DNA of 64,000 bases from Imhoffiella purpurea (lineage in GTDB: Bacteria > Pseudomonadota > Gammaproteobacteria > Chromatiales > Chromatiaceae). The translations under genes and the position numbers were made by a program. The stretch is from assembly GCF_000585215.1 (NCBI RefSeq), contig NZ_AONC01000009.1:94142-158141 (forward strand). Direction: 5' to 3'. Under the pieces are notes generated by a model that worked only from the letters and a program-made list of their open reading frames with translations, had not been told where the DNA came from and searched no databases. Below, piece after piece: positions 44,618 to 55,260 of this stretch (within the stretch, counting starts at the first letter, position 1; each line of letters begins with the position of its first letter).

Positions 44618-46557
44618 TTGGCTTTCCTCTTCTTGGTCTTGCCCGCCTTTCCGGCGGCGCCCTTCGCCTGATTCTTGCCTGTCTTGCTGGGACCCTTCAG
44701 ATACAAGATGGTCGGCCCGATCAGGAGTGCCAGGGCGATGTTGCCTCCGGCCAGCACCAGCGTCAGGTCGAGCCAGGAGAAGTCCGCATCGGCGTCGGAC
44801 TCATCTTCGTCCTGGAGTGCCTGGGGGGGCTCGAACTCGAAATTGAAATGGCCAGGATCGGGGGCGAAGGTGATGGGATTGCCCTTCAGGGTCTGGGCGA
44901 ACACCTTGGCTGACAGCTCGTATTCGCCGGGTTGGAGCACCGGAAAGCGGATGCCCGTCGGTAGCTGTTTCGGCGGCGAGAGCTCGAGCGCCGTTTCCTT
45001 GTCCTTGGGGGCCTTCAGAAGCAGATAACCGGCCAGGCTTCCTGGATCGATCAGTTCGGGCTCGGCGTCGATGATGACGTCGATGGCGTGGGTCGGGAGT
45101 TGTTCCGAGGGAGAGCGCTGCTCGAATTTCACCGAGATAGGTGGCCCGCTGACCTTGAAATGACGGACCAGCTGGCGCTCGAAGGTGCCTCCGTCGATCA
45201 CGAACTGAAGCTGGTAGGTGCCGGGCTCGAGCGAGCTGGTGTTCAGGGTGGCCTGAAAACGGCTGCTTTCGGCATCCAGCGTCATGTCGATTGCGTTCGA
45301 TTGGGCTTGCGCCGGTTCCGTGTCCGGCCCGGGTTCCATGCCTTCCTCGGCGGGGGGGGCTTGCGCGATGGCCGGGGCCTCCTGGGCGGGCGGGCTCTGG
45401 ACCTCTGTCGAGGTCCGGACCACGCTGGCCGAGAGCAGTTTGAGGAGGTCGGGGCGGGTGACGGGCTGGCGATGATCGGTCAGCCAGGTCTCGATCCGGA
45501 GCGCCTCGCCGGCGAGGATGCGGCTGGGCAATTCACCGACCTCGATCCCCAGGTCGGTGATGACCACGACCCGGTTGTCCGGATCGGAGACGCCCTGGAG
45601 CCGCCATTCGCCTGGCTTGGGATTGCTGATTGTGATGAGATCGTATCCGAGTTCGGCCCTCCAGATGACGCCGGGCGGCGGCCGGGCGCTCGAGAGCGTC
45701 TCGCCGTCCGGCGTGGTCAGCTCGGTCTTGTTGTCACCCTCGCGGAAGGCGAGCAGGGTGAATTCGGAGACCTGGCCGTCGATCTCGAACGCATTGCCCT
45801 TCAGCGGGACGGTGGTGGGCGCGGCGCTCTGCTCCAGCATATGGAGGAAGACCCGCTGCAGTGCGTCGGCGTCCTTGGCCGTTTCGAACCAGCCGCCGGT
45901 CTCGTCCGAGAGCAGATGCAGCAGATCCGTATCCACCGCGTTCGAGAGTGCGATGGTGTGGACCTTGACGCCCTCTTCCTTCAGCCGCTCGAGCTGGGTC
46001 GAGACGATGCGCTCACGCGATGCCGCGCTCTCGCCTTCCACCTTGGAGACGTCGACGATCCCGTCGGTCAGCAGGACCAGGTGACGCTCGTATTCCTCAT
46101 CCGGCCGATCCCAGCCGACGGTCGCGGTCGCGATCGCCTGCTCGATGTCGGTGAAGAGGCCGCGCGAGTGGATGCGCTTGAGTTGGGATCGGGTCTTGCC
46201 CTTCCAGCGGTCGTCGACCGTTTCCGGAGGCGAGAGCTCCTCGGTCTTCTCGGCGAACAGCCAGACGCCCGATCTGGCGCCGGCCGGCAGCAGCTCGTTG
46301 ACCAGCTGGAGCGCCGGAACCCGCAGGTTTCCAGGGTCGGTCTGGCGCATGCTGCCGGAAACGTCGATCAGGATGCGGACATCGGGCGTCTTGGCGGTGG
46401 CGGTCGCGAGCCACAGCGAAGATAGCAATAGTGTCAGGAGAATCGGAAGGCGTTTGGCACCTTGCCGAAGGCTGAGGATTTGGATGAGCTGCATGCTGAG
46501 TGTCTCGGCCGCCTGGGCGGTTTCTTGAACCCCATCCGGTCGTGATCCATGGGTCAT
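44614..46557 (-). CDS. Von Willebrand factor A domain protein, membrane-anchored
   Basis: A 647-residue exported protein. A signal/anchor segment (about 37-55) is followed by a VWA domain with a complete metal-ion adhesion site: DVSGS at 65-69, the Thr in GLFTDIEQA, and the Asp in LLTDGIVD. Beta-sandwich-like domains follow, then a C-terminal membrane helix (LTLVLAGGNIALALLIGPTILYL) and a short Lys-rich cytoplasmic tail. The topology puts the VWA domain in the periplasm. ATG 46557 is used; ATG 46494 would give a tighter signal peptide. It lies downstream of a kinase/regulator pair. Confidence 0.8.
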   Translation of the reverse strand: MTHGSRPDGVQETAQAAETLSMQLIQILSLRQGAKRLPILLTLLLSSLWLATATAKTPDVRILIDVSGSMRQTDPGNLRVPALQLVNELLPAGARSGVWLFAEKTEELSPPETVDDRWKGKTRSQLKRIHSRGLFTDIEQAIATATVGWDRPDEEYERHLVLLTDGIVDVSKVEGESAASRERIVSTQLERLKEEGVKVHTIALSNAVDTDLLHLLSDETGGWFETAKDADALQRVFLHMLEQSAAPTTVPLKGNAFEIDGQVSEFTLLAFREGDNKTELTTPDGETLSSARPPPGVIWRAELGYDLITISNPKPGEWRLQGVSDPDNRVVVITDLGIEVGELPSRILAGEALRIETWLTDHRQPVTRPDLLKLLSASVVRTSTEVQSPPAQEAPAIAQAPPAEEGMEPGPDTEPAQAQSNAIDMTLDAESSRFQATLNTSSLEPGTYQLQFVIDGGTFERQLVRHFKVSGPPISVKFEQRSPSEQLPTHAIDVIIDAEPELIDPGSLAGYLLLKAPKDKETALELSPPKQLPTGIRFPVLQPGEYELSAKVFAQTLKGNPITFAPDPGHFNFEFEPPQALQDEDESDADADFSWLDLTLVLAGGNIALALLIGPTILYLKGPSKTGKNQAKGAAGKAGKTKKRKAK

Positions 46558-46584
46558 GGACCGCTCGAACGATCTTGTCCGCGA

Positions 46585-47259
46585 TCAGGGCAGCCAGAGC
46601 TCGAAGCAGCCACCGGGCAGCCGATGCGCGTTCTTGAGCTGGATGCGACCCTGGCGGTCCCGTGTCTCGTGCAGGGCCGCGATCTGGGCCGCGAAATAGT
46701 GGCCGAGCTGGGTTCTGGCCGGGTTGTCCGGATCGATGGGGGGCTGCATGATCGATTGGCTCTCGCCGATGAGACGCGCCGGGAAGCCCGCGCCGTCGTC
46801 CTCGACGCGTATGACCAGACAGTCGTCCTCGCGGTCGGCGCTGAGCAGGATGCGGCTTTTCGCATAGCGGCGCGCATTGCCGATCGCGTTGTCGAGCACG
46901 CTGCGGATCAGCTCCGAATCGAAATATCCGCTCAGATCCGGGCCGCAGTTGTGTGTGAGCTCAAGGCCGAGGGCCTGACAGACCGCCTGATTGGCGGCGA
47001 TGACCTCGTCGAGGAAATCCTCGAGATTGTACTCGGAGATGCGGACCACCAGCTGGGCATTGCCGAGCTTGTAGAGGGTCAGGAGCTGAATCAGGTTGCT
47101 GTTGGCGCGTTGCGCCTCGTGCTGAAGCAGACGGGCCTGACGCGGATCCCTGATGCGATTCTTCGGATCGCCGATCAGTTCGTCGAGATTGTTCAGGATG
47201 AGGCTCAGCGAATTCTTGATGTCGTGGATCGAGGAGGCGAGGATGTCGGAAAAATCCAT
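46585..47259 (-). CDS. Soluble sensor histidine kinase (HisKA-like plus HATPase)
   Basis: A 224-residue kinase with no membrane segment or sensor domain. The phosphoacceptor is probably His12 in SSIHDIKNSLSLILNNLDEL. The N box is DNAIGNARRYAK near 132-143 and the G1 box DDGAGFP near 163-169; later ATP-lid motifs are short. A minimal kinase of this kind must receive its signal from a partner. It lies 12 bases downstream of the response regulator gene and 27 bases upstream of the VWA gene, arguing for one operon. Confidence 0.82.
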   Translation of the reverse strand: MDFSDILASSIHDIKNSLSLILNNLDELIGDPKNRIRDPRQARLLQHEAQRANSNLIQLLTLYKLGNAQLVVRISEYNLEDFLDEVIAANQAVCQALGLELTHNCGPDLSGYFDSELIRSVLDNAIGNARRYAKSRILLSADREDDCLVIRVEDDGAGFPARLIGESQSIMQPPIDPDNPARTQLGHYFAAQIAALHETRDRQGRIQLKNAHRLPGGCFELWLP

Positions 47260-47271
47260 CGTGTTGGGTTC

Positions 47272-48891
47272 CTAGTTCCTGGATGCGGCGAGCTGCCCGA
47301 GACGTATCATGATATCCGCCAAACGCCAGTCGTCCGGCGCGAGCGCCTGCACTCGGTCGATGTAATGCCTGACCGCGAGGATGTCTTCGGTGGTGGCACC
47401 CGTCTTCTCCATCTTCATGATGATTGCCTTGGCCGTGTTGAGGTTGATGGTCTTGTTGGCTGGCATCTCTTCGGTTGCCTCGCGCAGCAGCTTGATGGCC
47501 GCGTCGAATTCGCCCTGCCTGATGAGGCGAACGCCGTTGTTGTTGGTCTTGATGACGTCCTGCTGGATCTCGCGGATGGCCTTCTGGGCATCGTAGTCCA
47601 GGTCGGCAGCGCGGCAGACCTGGACGATCTCGGTCAGGAATTCGTCTTCGTCGTGATTGTTGGCGATGGCCTGATGCAGAAGGGCCGCGGCCTTCTCCTT
47701 CTCGCCGAGTCCAGCGTAGGTCTTGGCCATCTCGAGCGCGAGTTTCGGGTTCTGGCGCTGGTCGCCGAGATTCCTCATGGCCTGTTCGGCGGCCTGCATC
47801 GCCTGTTTGGCGCCCTCGGTGTCGCCCTGGTTGCCCTTGACGACCGCCGTGGCGGTGGAGGCGTAGAAATGTGCCTGGTCCGAGTCCGCGAAGGTCTTGC
47901 CGATCTCGCCGATGACCTTGAGCGCCTCGGCATGTTTGTTGTTGGACGACTTCGACTTGGCCAGTCCGGCGAACAGCGCAGGGTGGTTGAGGACCGAGTG
48001 CTTGGCCAGTGACACGGCGCGCTGATAGGCCGTCTCGGCCTCCCCGGTGTTGCCATTGCTCAAGGCTAGGTCGCCGAGCAGCTGCTGGCGGTGGAGTCCT
48101 CGCGGCGAGAGTTTGGCCGCGTTCTGGAGGGTCTGCTCGGCCTCGGCGAATTCGTGCAGGGCGGTCTGCGTTTTGGCCAGCCAGTCGTAGGCCAGAATGA
48201 GATTGTGGTCCTGCTCGATCAGTTGGGTGAAGGTCTCCTTGGCCTGCGCATAGTCCTTCTTGTGGAATTGGACCTTGCCGACCCCGATCCTGGCCCAGGC
48301 GATTTCGCGCGTCCCCAGAACCTCTTCGTAGATGGCCAGGGCCTCGTCGTGGCGATTCGCCGCCATGCAGGCATCCGCCTTGAGCTTCAGCAGCTCGGCG
48401 AGGTTCTTCGGCTTGGTGGCGAGCAGCCTGTCGAGCTCGGCGATGGCTCCCCGGTAGTCCTTCGCCATCAGCGCCTTGTTGACCTTCTTGAGGTCGCCCT
48501 TGCGCTCGAAGACCTTGGTCAGACGGGTCTGCAGCAGCTCCTTGGTGAAGGGTTTCGCCAGATAGCTGTCCGGGGCGAACTCCACCGCCCCCATCACCAT
48601 GTCCCGGGTGTTCTCGGCGGTGATCATGACGAAGATGGTGTCGACACCGATCAACTGGCGATAACGGGCCTCTTCGAGCACCTGCTGGCCGTTCTTGCCG
48701 ACGCCCAGGTTGTAGTCGCAGAGGACGACATCGTAACGTTTCTGCTGCATATGATCGATGGCGTCCTTGCCATCGCGCGCCTGATCGACCTGAGTGACGC
48801 CGAGCGAACGCAGAATGCTTCTGACCACCGCCCGCATATCGGAAAAATCGTCGACGACCAGATAGGTCTTGCTCAAAAAGTCAGCTGACAT
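47272..48891 (-). CDS. Response regulator with TPR-like repeat domain
   Basis: A 539-residue protein. The receiver (about 8-128) is complete: acidic pocket Asp14/15, phosphoacceptor Asp59 (VVLCDYNLG), Thr91 and Lys113 (YLAKPF). The rest is a solenoid of TPR-like helical pairs (about 135-500), for example LLKLKADACMAANRHDEALAIYEEVL and ARIGVGKVQFHKKDYAQAKETFTQLI. No DNA-binding domain is present, so output must be through protein contact. ATG 48891 is chosen; GTG 48906 is possible. It is the first gene of the four-gene minus-strand operon. Confidence 0.86.
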   Translation of the reverse strand: MSADFLSKTYLVVDDFSDMRAVVRSILRSLGVTQVDQARDGKDAIDHMQQKRYDVVLCDYNLGVGKNGQQVLEEARYRQLIGVDTIFVMITAENTRDMVMGAVEFAPDSYLAKPFTKELLQTRLTKVFERKGDLKKVNKALMAKDYRGAIAELDRLLATKPKNLAELLKLKADACMAANRHDEALAIYEEVLGTREIAWARIGVGKVQFHKKDYAQAKETFTQLIEQDHNLILAYDWLAKTQTALHEFAEAEQTLQNAAKLSPRGLHRQQLLGDLALSNGNTGEAETAYQRAVSLAKHSVLNHPALFAGLAKSKSSNNKHAEALKVIGEIGKTFADSDQAHFYASTATAVVKGNQGDTEGAKQAMQAAEQAMRNLGDQRQNPKLALEMAKTYAGLGEKEKAAALLHQAIANNHDEDEFLTEIVQVCRAADLDYDAQKAIREIQQDVIKTNNNGVRLIRQGEFDAAIKLLREATEEMPANKTINLNTAKAIIMKMEKTGATTEDILAVRHYIDRVQALAPDDWRLADIMIRLGQLAASRN

Positions 48892-49025
48892 GAGGGTGCG
48901 CTCCACGCTCTGGTGGGACAGTTGAACGGGACGATCCTATTCTGGTGTCCCGCCATCTCGTGGCCAATCCTAAAGTTGTACTACCTCTGCCGTTTCACTG
49001 CTGCTCGATGGAGCCGATGGGCGAG

Positions 49026-50309
49026 TCACTCTTCTCGCTCGATCGCCCGATGACCGATGTCCCGCCGACAGAAACAACCATCCCAGTGAATTCGATCGAT
49101 CGCCTGATAGGCTAGCTTATGTGCCGCGGACACCTTGTGTCCAAGAGCTGTAACACAGAGTACGCGACCGCCGCTGGTCACCACATCCTCTTCCTCGATC
49201 CTGGTTCCGGCGTGGAAGACCTTGGCTTCGTCGGCCGGCACCGCGTCGAGTCCCGAGATGCGGTCGCCGGTCGCATAGTCGTCGGGGTAGCCGCCGGCCG
49301 CCATCACGACGCCCAGCGCGGCGCGTGGGTCCCAATCGGCCGTCGCCGTGTTCAGTCGACCCTCGACGGCGGCGAGACAGAGCTCGACCAGGTCGGATTC
49401 GAGGCGCATCAGCAGCGGCTGGGTCTCGGGGTCGCCCATGCGGCAGTTGAATTCCAGAACCTTGGGCGTGCCGTCCTTGCCGATCATGAGGCCCGCGTAG
49501 AGGAATCCCAGATAGCGGATGCCTTCGCTGGCGAGTCCGGCGATGGTCGGCTCCATGACCTCGCGCATGATGCGGTCGTGGATTTCGGGGGTGACGATGG
49601 GGGCGGGGGAGTAGGCGCCCATGCCGCCGGTGTTGGGGCCGCGGTCGCCCTCGTCGCGGGCCTTGTGATCCTGCGAGGAGGCCAGGGGCAGGATATGGCT
49701 GCCGTCGACCATGGCGATGAAGCTCGCCTCCTCGCCGGTGAGGAATTCCTCGATCACGACCCGCGCGCCGGCGGCGCCGAAGCGTCCGGCGTCCAGCATG
49801 TCGCGCACCGCCGTTTTGGCCGTTTCCAGGTCGTCGGCCAGGATGACGCCCTTGCCGGCGGCCAGTCCGTCGGCCTTGACCACCACGGGGGCTCCGACCT
49901 GTTCGAGGTAGTCGAGCGCTGGCGCGATCTCGGTGAAGACGCCGTAGGCGGCGGTCGGAATCTGGTGACGGCTGAGAAAATCCTTGGTGAATGCCTTGGA
50001 TCCCTCGAGCTGGGCCGCGTCCTGGGTGGGGCCGAAGCAGGGCAGTCCGGCGGCCTCGAAGGCGTCGACCAGGCCGGCGACCAGAGGGGCCTCAGGGCCC
50101 ACGATGGTCAGTCCGATGGATTCCTTGGCCGCGAAATCGACCAGAGACTGGATGTCGGTCGCCGTGATTGGCAGATTCCGGACGCCGGGCTCGCGTGCCG
50201 TGCCGCCGTTTCCGGGGGCGACGAAGACCTGTTCCGCCAGGGGGGATTGAGCGGCCTTCCAGGCAAGTGCGTGCTCGCGCCCACCGCTGCCAATGATCAA
50301 AATCTTCAT
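49026..50309 (-). CDS. purD: Phosphoribosylamine-glycine ligase PurD
   Basis: A 427-residue ATP-grasp enzyme of purine biosynthesis making GAR from phosphoribosylamine and glycine. The N-terminal motif [15 protein letters not shown], the ATP-grasp block [14 protein letters not shown] and the signature [14 protein letters not shown] are all present. ATG 50309 follows a GGAG site and fits the family N-terminus. In Pseudomonas it directly follows purH; here an lpxA-like gene lies between them. Confidence 0.97.
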   Translation of the reverse strand: MKILIIGSGGREHALAWKAAQSPLAEQVFVAPGNGGTAREPGVRNLPITATDIQSLVDFAAKESIGLTIVGPEAPLVAGLVDAFEAAGLPCFGPTQDAAQLEGSKAFTKDFLSRHQIPTAAYGVFTEIAPALDYLEQVGAPVVVKADGLAAGKGVILADDLETAKTAVRDMLDAGRFGAAGARVVIEEFLTGEEASFIAMVDGSHILPLASSQDHKARDEGDRGPNTGGMGAYSPAPIVTPEIHDRIMREVMEPTIAGLASEGIRYLGFLYAGLMIGKDGTPKVLEFNCRMGDPETQPLLMRLESDLVELCLAAVEGRLNTATADWDPRAALGVVMAAGGYPDDYATGDRISGLDAVPADEAKVFHAGTRIEEEDVVTSGGRVLCVTALGHKVSAAHKLAYQAIDRIHWDGCFCRRDIGHRAIEREE

Positions 50310-50370
50310 CGAAACGTCTCCGGGTCGTATCGGACCCACTCAGTGAATTGGATGCTTGTTGGCCGATGAC

Positions 50371-51159
50371 TCATGGCGTCGTCTCACCGAAGGAGATGAT
50401 CCCGCGTCGGCTCGACCGGATGAAGCGGAGGATATGGTCGGTCTCCGGCCCTGGATACTCCTGCTCGGCGCGGGTCAGTGCCGTCGGGAGCTTCAGGCCG
50501 GAGCGCAGCACCAGCCGGTAGACCTCCTTGATGCGGGTGCGCTGCTCCTGGTTGAAGCCGTTGCGCTTCAGGCCGACCAGGTTCAGTCCCACCATGCGGG
50601 CGCGATGTCCGTCGGCCAGGGCATAGGGCGGTACGTCCTGCGGGACCCCGGAGACCCCGGCCACCATGGCGTATGAGCCGATGCGGCAGAACTGGTGCAC
50701 GGCGACCTGGCCCGAGATGAAGGTGCGGTCCTCGACCTCGACGTGTCCCGCCAGCGTTGCCGAGTTGGCGAAGATGTTGTGGTCGCCGACGATGCAGTCG
50801 TGACCGGCGTGCGAGAAGGCCATCCAGTAGTTGTCGCTGCCGATGCGGGTTCCGTCCTCCGACTTGAGGCCGCAGCTGATGTTCACCCCTTCCTTGAAGT
50901 GATTGCGGTCGCCGATGGTCAGCGGGCGCGCCTTCTCCGGCGTGAAGCTCAGATCCTGGGGCTCGGAGCCGAGCGTGACGCCGTGGCAGACCCGGTTGTC
51001 GCGGCCCATGCGGGTGTTGGCGAAGATGCGCACGCAACTCTCGATGCGGCAGCCCGGGCCGATCACGGCGCCGGACTCGACGATGGAGTAGGGGCCGATG
51101 GCGACGCTGGGGTCGACCTCGGCCCCGTCCTCGACGATGGCGGTGGGATGGATGGACAT
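50371..51159 (-). CDS. Acyl-ACP:UDP-N-acetylglucosamine O-acyltransferase LpxA-like protein
   Basis: A 262-residue left-handed beta-helix acyltransferase. Hexapeptide repeats run from about 8 to 190. SHAGHDC places His117 and the catalytic His120 where E. coli LpxA has His122/His125. [10 protein letters not shown] and the C-terminal helical domain ending SSRRGIISF are LpxA-specific. The segment [16 protein letters not shown] lacks the HRGT motif of typical LpxA, and the gene is not with lpxD, fabZ or lpxB. It may be a divergent paralogue making a variant lipid A or another acylated sugar. Confidence 0.85.
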   Translation of the reverse strand: MSIHPTAIVEDGAEVDPSVAIGPYSIVESGAVIGPGCRIESCVRIFANTRMGRDNRVCHGVTLGSEPQDLSFTPEKARPLTIGDRNHFKEGVNISCGLKSEDGTRIGSDNYWMAFSHAGHDCIVGDHNIFANSATLAGHVEVEDRTFISGQVAVHQFCRIGSYAMVAGVSGVPQDVPPYALADGHRARMVGLNLVGLKRNGFNQEQRTRIKEVYRLVLRSGLKLPTALTRAEQEYPGPETDHILRFIRSSRRGIISFGETTP

Positions 51160-51164
51160 GGGTA

Positions 51165-51266
51165 TAGCCTCCAGCGTTCAGCCTCCAGCTTCCAGCGGTG
51201 GCTGTCTGGAACCTCGTCACTCTAATGGCTCGACAGCTGGAGGCTGGTGGCTGGAAGCTGGCCGCT
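51165..51266. repeat. Degenerate CAGC(C/T)TCCAGC repeat pair between purH and the lpxA-like gene
   Basis: At 51166-51196 the plus strand reads AGCCTCCAGC and CAGCTTCCAGC units. At 51233-51262 the complementary CTGGAGGCTGG and CTGGAAGCTGG units occur, giving an imperfect inverted arrangement about 40 bases apart. These short repeats fill almost the whole gap. Confidence 0.6.
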
Positions 51267-51267
51267 C

Positions 51268-52827
<1,560 letters not shown>

Positions 52828-52892
52828 CTTCTGTGGTCCGGGTTCTCTGTGCTCGAGGGGTAGGGTGCTTGTACTCGGGGAGGAGCTTGCGC

Positions 52893-53201
52893 TCAGAAAT
52901 CGCGGTCGATTCCGTAATCGGTGAGTCGCTTGCGCAGGGTGCTGCGCGTCATTCCGAGCATCCTCGAGGCATGGCTCAAATTGCCGTTGGTGTGATGGAG
53001 GACGGTCTCGAAGAGGGGGCGCTCGACCTCCTCCATGACCAGGCTGTAGAGCCCGGTCACCTCGTGATCCGCCATGTTCTCGAGATAGAACTTGAGTGCG
53101 TTGCGCACGCAGAGCGCCAGCGGGTCGGCGCGATTCGCTTCCAGGATCTGGAGCCCCGTCGATTCGTGTGGCGATGCGTCATGTGCAGCCGCTGTCTTCA
53201 T
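52893..53201 (-). CDS. fis: DNA-binding protein Fis
   Basis: A 102-residue nucleoid-associated protein and regulator. The C-terminal Fis-type helix-turn-helix reads [28 protein letters not shown], and the preceding helical dimer region is [20 protein letters not shown] 53201 overlaps the dusB stop (ATGA), the classic dusB-fis arrangement; an extension to 53228 would run into dusB in another frame. Confidence 0.96.
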   Translation of the reverse strand: MKTAAAHDASPHESTGLQILEANRADPLALCVRNALKFYLENMADHEVTGLYSLVMEEVERPLFETVLHHTNGNLSHASRMLGMTRSTLRKRLTDYGIDRDF

Positions 53202-54253
53202 GCTGCTTTCGTCTCCGTGTCGGGGCATTGATCGAAGAACGCGAGAACCCGCGACACTTGGTCGGACGGGGTCTCCGTTCGGTTGATGTCTTCTCTAAAG
53301 CTCGCCGCACCGGGCAGGTGGCGGCAGTACCAGGCGATGTGCTTGCGCGCGATGCGAACGCCGCCATGGGGACCGTAGAACAGATAGAGCGCCTCGAGGT
53401 GCTCCGTCAGGATGTCTCTGATCCAGCTCGCGGATGGAATCCGATCCGGGCGGTGGATTCCACGACCCGTTGTCCCCGGAGCGGGGGCGTCCGAGGCCAG
53501 GTCGGCGGCGATGTCGCGAAAGATCCAGGGGCGTCCCTGGGCCGCGCGTCCGATCATGATAGCATCGGCGCCCGTGTAGTCCAGAACGTGACGCGCCCGT
53601 TCGGGGCTGGCGATGTCGCCGTTGGCGATCAGCGGGATCGCGACCCGCTCGCGAATCGCCCGGATGCTGTCGTATTCGGCCGCGATCCCGTAGCTGCAGG
53701 CCCGGGTGCGTCCGTGCACCGTGAGTGCCGCGATCCCGCAGTCGCGCGCGATCTCGGCGACGCGCACCGCGTTGCGGCTCTCGGGCGACCAGCCGGTGCG
53801 GATCTTGAGCGTCACGGGGGCCGAGACGGCGCCGACCACGGCCTCCAGGATGCGCCCGATCAGCCGTTCGTCGCGCAGCAGCGCCGATCCCGCTGCCACC
53901 TTGCAGACCTTCTTCGCCGGACAGCCCATGTTGATGTCGAGGATGTCGGCCCCGAGGTCGATGTTGATCCGTGCCGCCTCGGCCATCTCGGCCGGGTCGG
54001 AGCCGAGGATCTGGGCCGAGACCGGACCCTCCTCGCCGTCGTAGTCGAGCCGTTTGAGCGACTTGCGCTGGCCCCAGAGCGTGGTGTTGGACGACACCAT
54101 CTCGGCGACGGCGAGGCCGGCGCCCATGCGGCGGCAGATCGCCCGGTAGGGGCGGTCGGTGATGCCGGCCATCGGGGCCAGGATCAGGTTGTTGGCGAGC
54201 CTGTAGGGGCCGATGCTGAAGGGGCGGAGGAGCGGGGTAGGGGATTCGGCCAC
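53198..54253 (-). CDS. dusB: tRNA-dihydrouridine synthase DusB
   Basis: A 351-residue FMN-dependent enzyme reducing uridines in tRNA. LILAPMAGITDRPYRAICRRMGA is the FMN loop. DINMGCPAKKVCKVAAGSALL contains the catalytic Cys region and VHGRTRA the phosphate-binding block. GADAIMIGRAAQGRPWIF is the family signature. It shares an operon with fis. A 23-base palindrome lies just upstream. Confidence 0.97.
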   Translation of the reverse strand: MAESPTPLLRPFSIGPYRLANNLILAPMAGITDRPYRAICRRMGAGLAVAEMVSSNTTLWGQRKSLKRLDYDGEEGPVSAQILGSDPAEMAEAARINIDLGADILDINMGCPAKKVCKVAAGSALLRDERLIGRILEAVVGAVSAPVTLKIRTGWSPESRNAVRVAEIARDCGIAALTVHGRTRACSYGIAAEYDSIRAIRERVAIPLIANGDIASPERARHVLDYTGADAIMIGRAAQGRPWIFRDIAADLASDAPAPGTTGRGIHRPDRIPSASWIRDILTEHLEALYLFYGPHGGVRIARKHIAWYCRHLPGAASFREDINRTETPSDQVSRVLAFFDQCPDTETKAA

Positions 54254-54319
54254 GGGAGAGCGAGAGAGGGTTGGATTGTTTCTCTAGGATGACGAAAGTC
54301 TATGATGACCTAGAGTGCG

Positions 54320-54342
54320 GTCGCGGTCGAGTCGACCGCGAC
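54320..54342. repeat. Perfect palindrome GTCGCGGTCGA-G-TCGACCGCGAC between prmA and dusB
   Basis: Eleven-base arms around a single central G at 54331. There is no T-run, so as RNA it would be a poor terminator; as DNA it has the form of a regulatory-protein site or a GC-rich extragenic palindrome. Confidence 0.5.
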
Positions 54343-54374
54343 GGATGGGGATGGCGACCAGCCCGGGGCGTGGA

Positions 54375-55259
54375 TCAGGTGCGGGGACGTCGTCCGCAGA
54401 TCAGCGCCCAGTCCTCGCGTAGCCGCGTGGGCTTGAGCTGGATCCGGTCGGCGTAGGCGGCGCGGACGCCCTCGACCTGATCGGCCAGGACGCCCGAAAG
54501 CACCAGGTCGGCGCCCGGTTGCAGGCGGGCGATCAGGGTCGGGGCCAGGCTCACCAGAGGACCGGCGAGGATGTTGGCCAGCACGCAGTCCACCGATTGT
54601 TTGGGTGCCTCCTCGGGGAGATAGACCTCGAGACGCTCGGAGACCCCGTTGGCCGCGGCATTGTCATGGGTGGCGTCCAGGGCCTGCTGGTCGTGGTCGA
54701 CGGCGATGGCGCGCTCGGCACCCAGCTTGAGCGCGGCGATGGCGAGGATGCCCGAGCCGCAGCCGAAATCCAGGACGGTCTTGCCGGCGAGGTCGGCACC
54801 GTCTAGCCATTCGAGACAGAGCGCCGTGGTGGCGTGATGCCCGGTGCCGAAGGCCAGACCAGGATCCAGATCCACCACCACCGCATCCTCGGCGTCCGGC
54901 GGCTGTCCGTGCGGACAGACCCAGAGGCGCCGGCCGAAGCGGGTCGGCCTGAAGCTGTCCATCCAGACGCGTTCCCAGACCTGGTCCTCGATCCGCTCGA
55001 TGCGCGGCGGCGTCTCCAGTCGCTCGGCGAGGCTGGCGGCCAGACGCTCGACCAGCGCCTGGTTCTCCGGGTCGCTCTCGAACAGGGCCGTGAGCGTCAC
55101 CTGGGACCAGAGCGGGGTCTCGCCCGGGCCGGGCTCGAGCTGGGGCTCGTCCCCGGCGTCCCCGAGCGTGACCGAGAGCGCACCGGCCATCTCCAGGTTC
55201 AGCGAATAGGTCTCCGCCTCGGCGCGCGGGACATCGAATGAGAGCTGCAACCAGGGCAC
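54375..55259 (-). CDS. prmA: Ribosomal protein L11 methyltransferase PrmA
   Basis: A 294-residue SAM-dependent enzyme trimethylating L11. The N-terminal substrate-recognition domain is followed by the methyltransferase fold: DPGLAFGTGHHATTALCLEWL, VLDFGCGSGILAIAALKLGA (SAM loop) and CVLANILAGPLVSLAP (the NxxxxP-like active-site region). It begins two bases after accC and belongs to the accB-accC-prmA series. Confidence 0.96.
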   Translation of the reverse strand: MPWLQLSFDVPRAEAETYSLNLEMAGALSVTLGDAGDEPQLEPGPGETPLWSQVTLTALFESDPENQALVERLAASLAERLETPPRIERIEDQVWERVWMDSFRPTRFGRRLWVCPHGQPPDAEDAVVVDLDPGLAFGTGHHATTALCLEWLDGADLAGKTVLDFGCGSGILAIAALKLGAERAIAVDHDQQALDATHDNAAANGVSERLEVYLPEEAPKQSVDCVLANILAGPLVSLAPTLIARLQPGADLVLSGVLADQVEGVRAAYADRIQLKPTRLREDWALICGRRPRT

Positions 55260-55260
55260 G

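Noticed and set aside
46494..46557. Alternative start for the VWA protein at ATG 46494
   Set aside because: Not excluded, but neither start has a clear ribosome site; the longer form was kept and the alternative noted in the entry.
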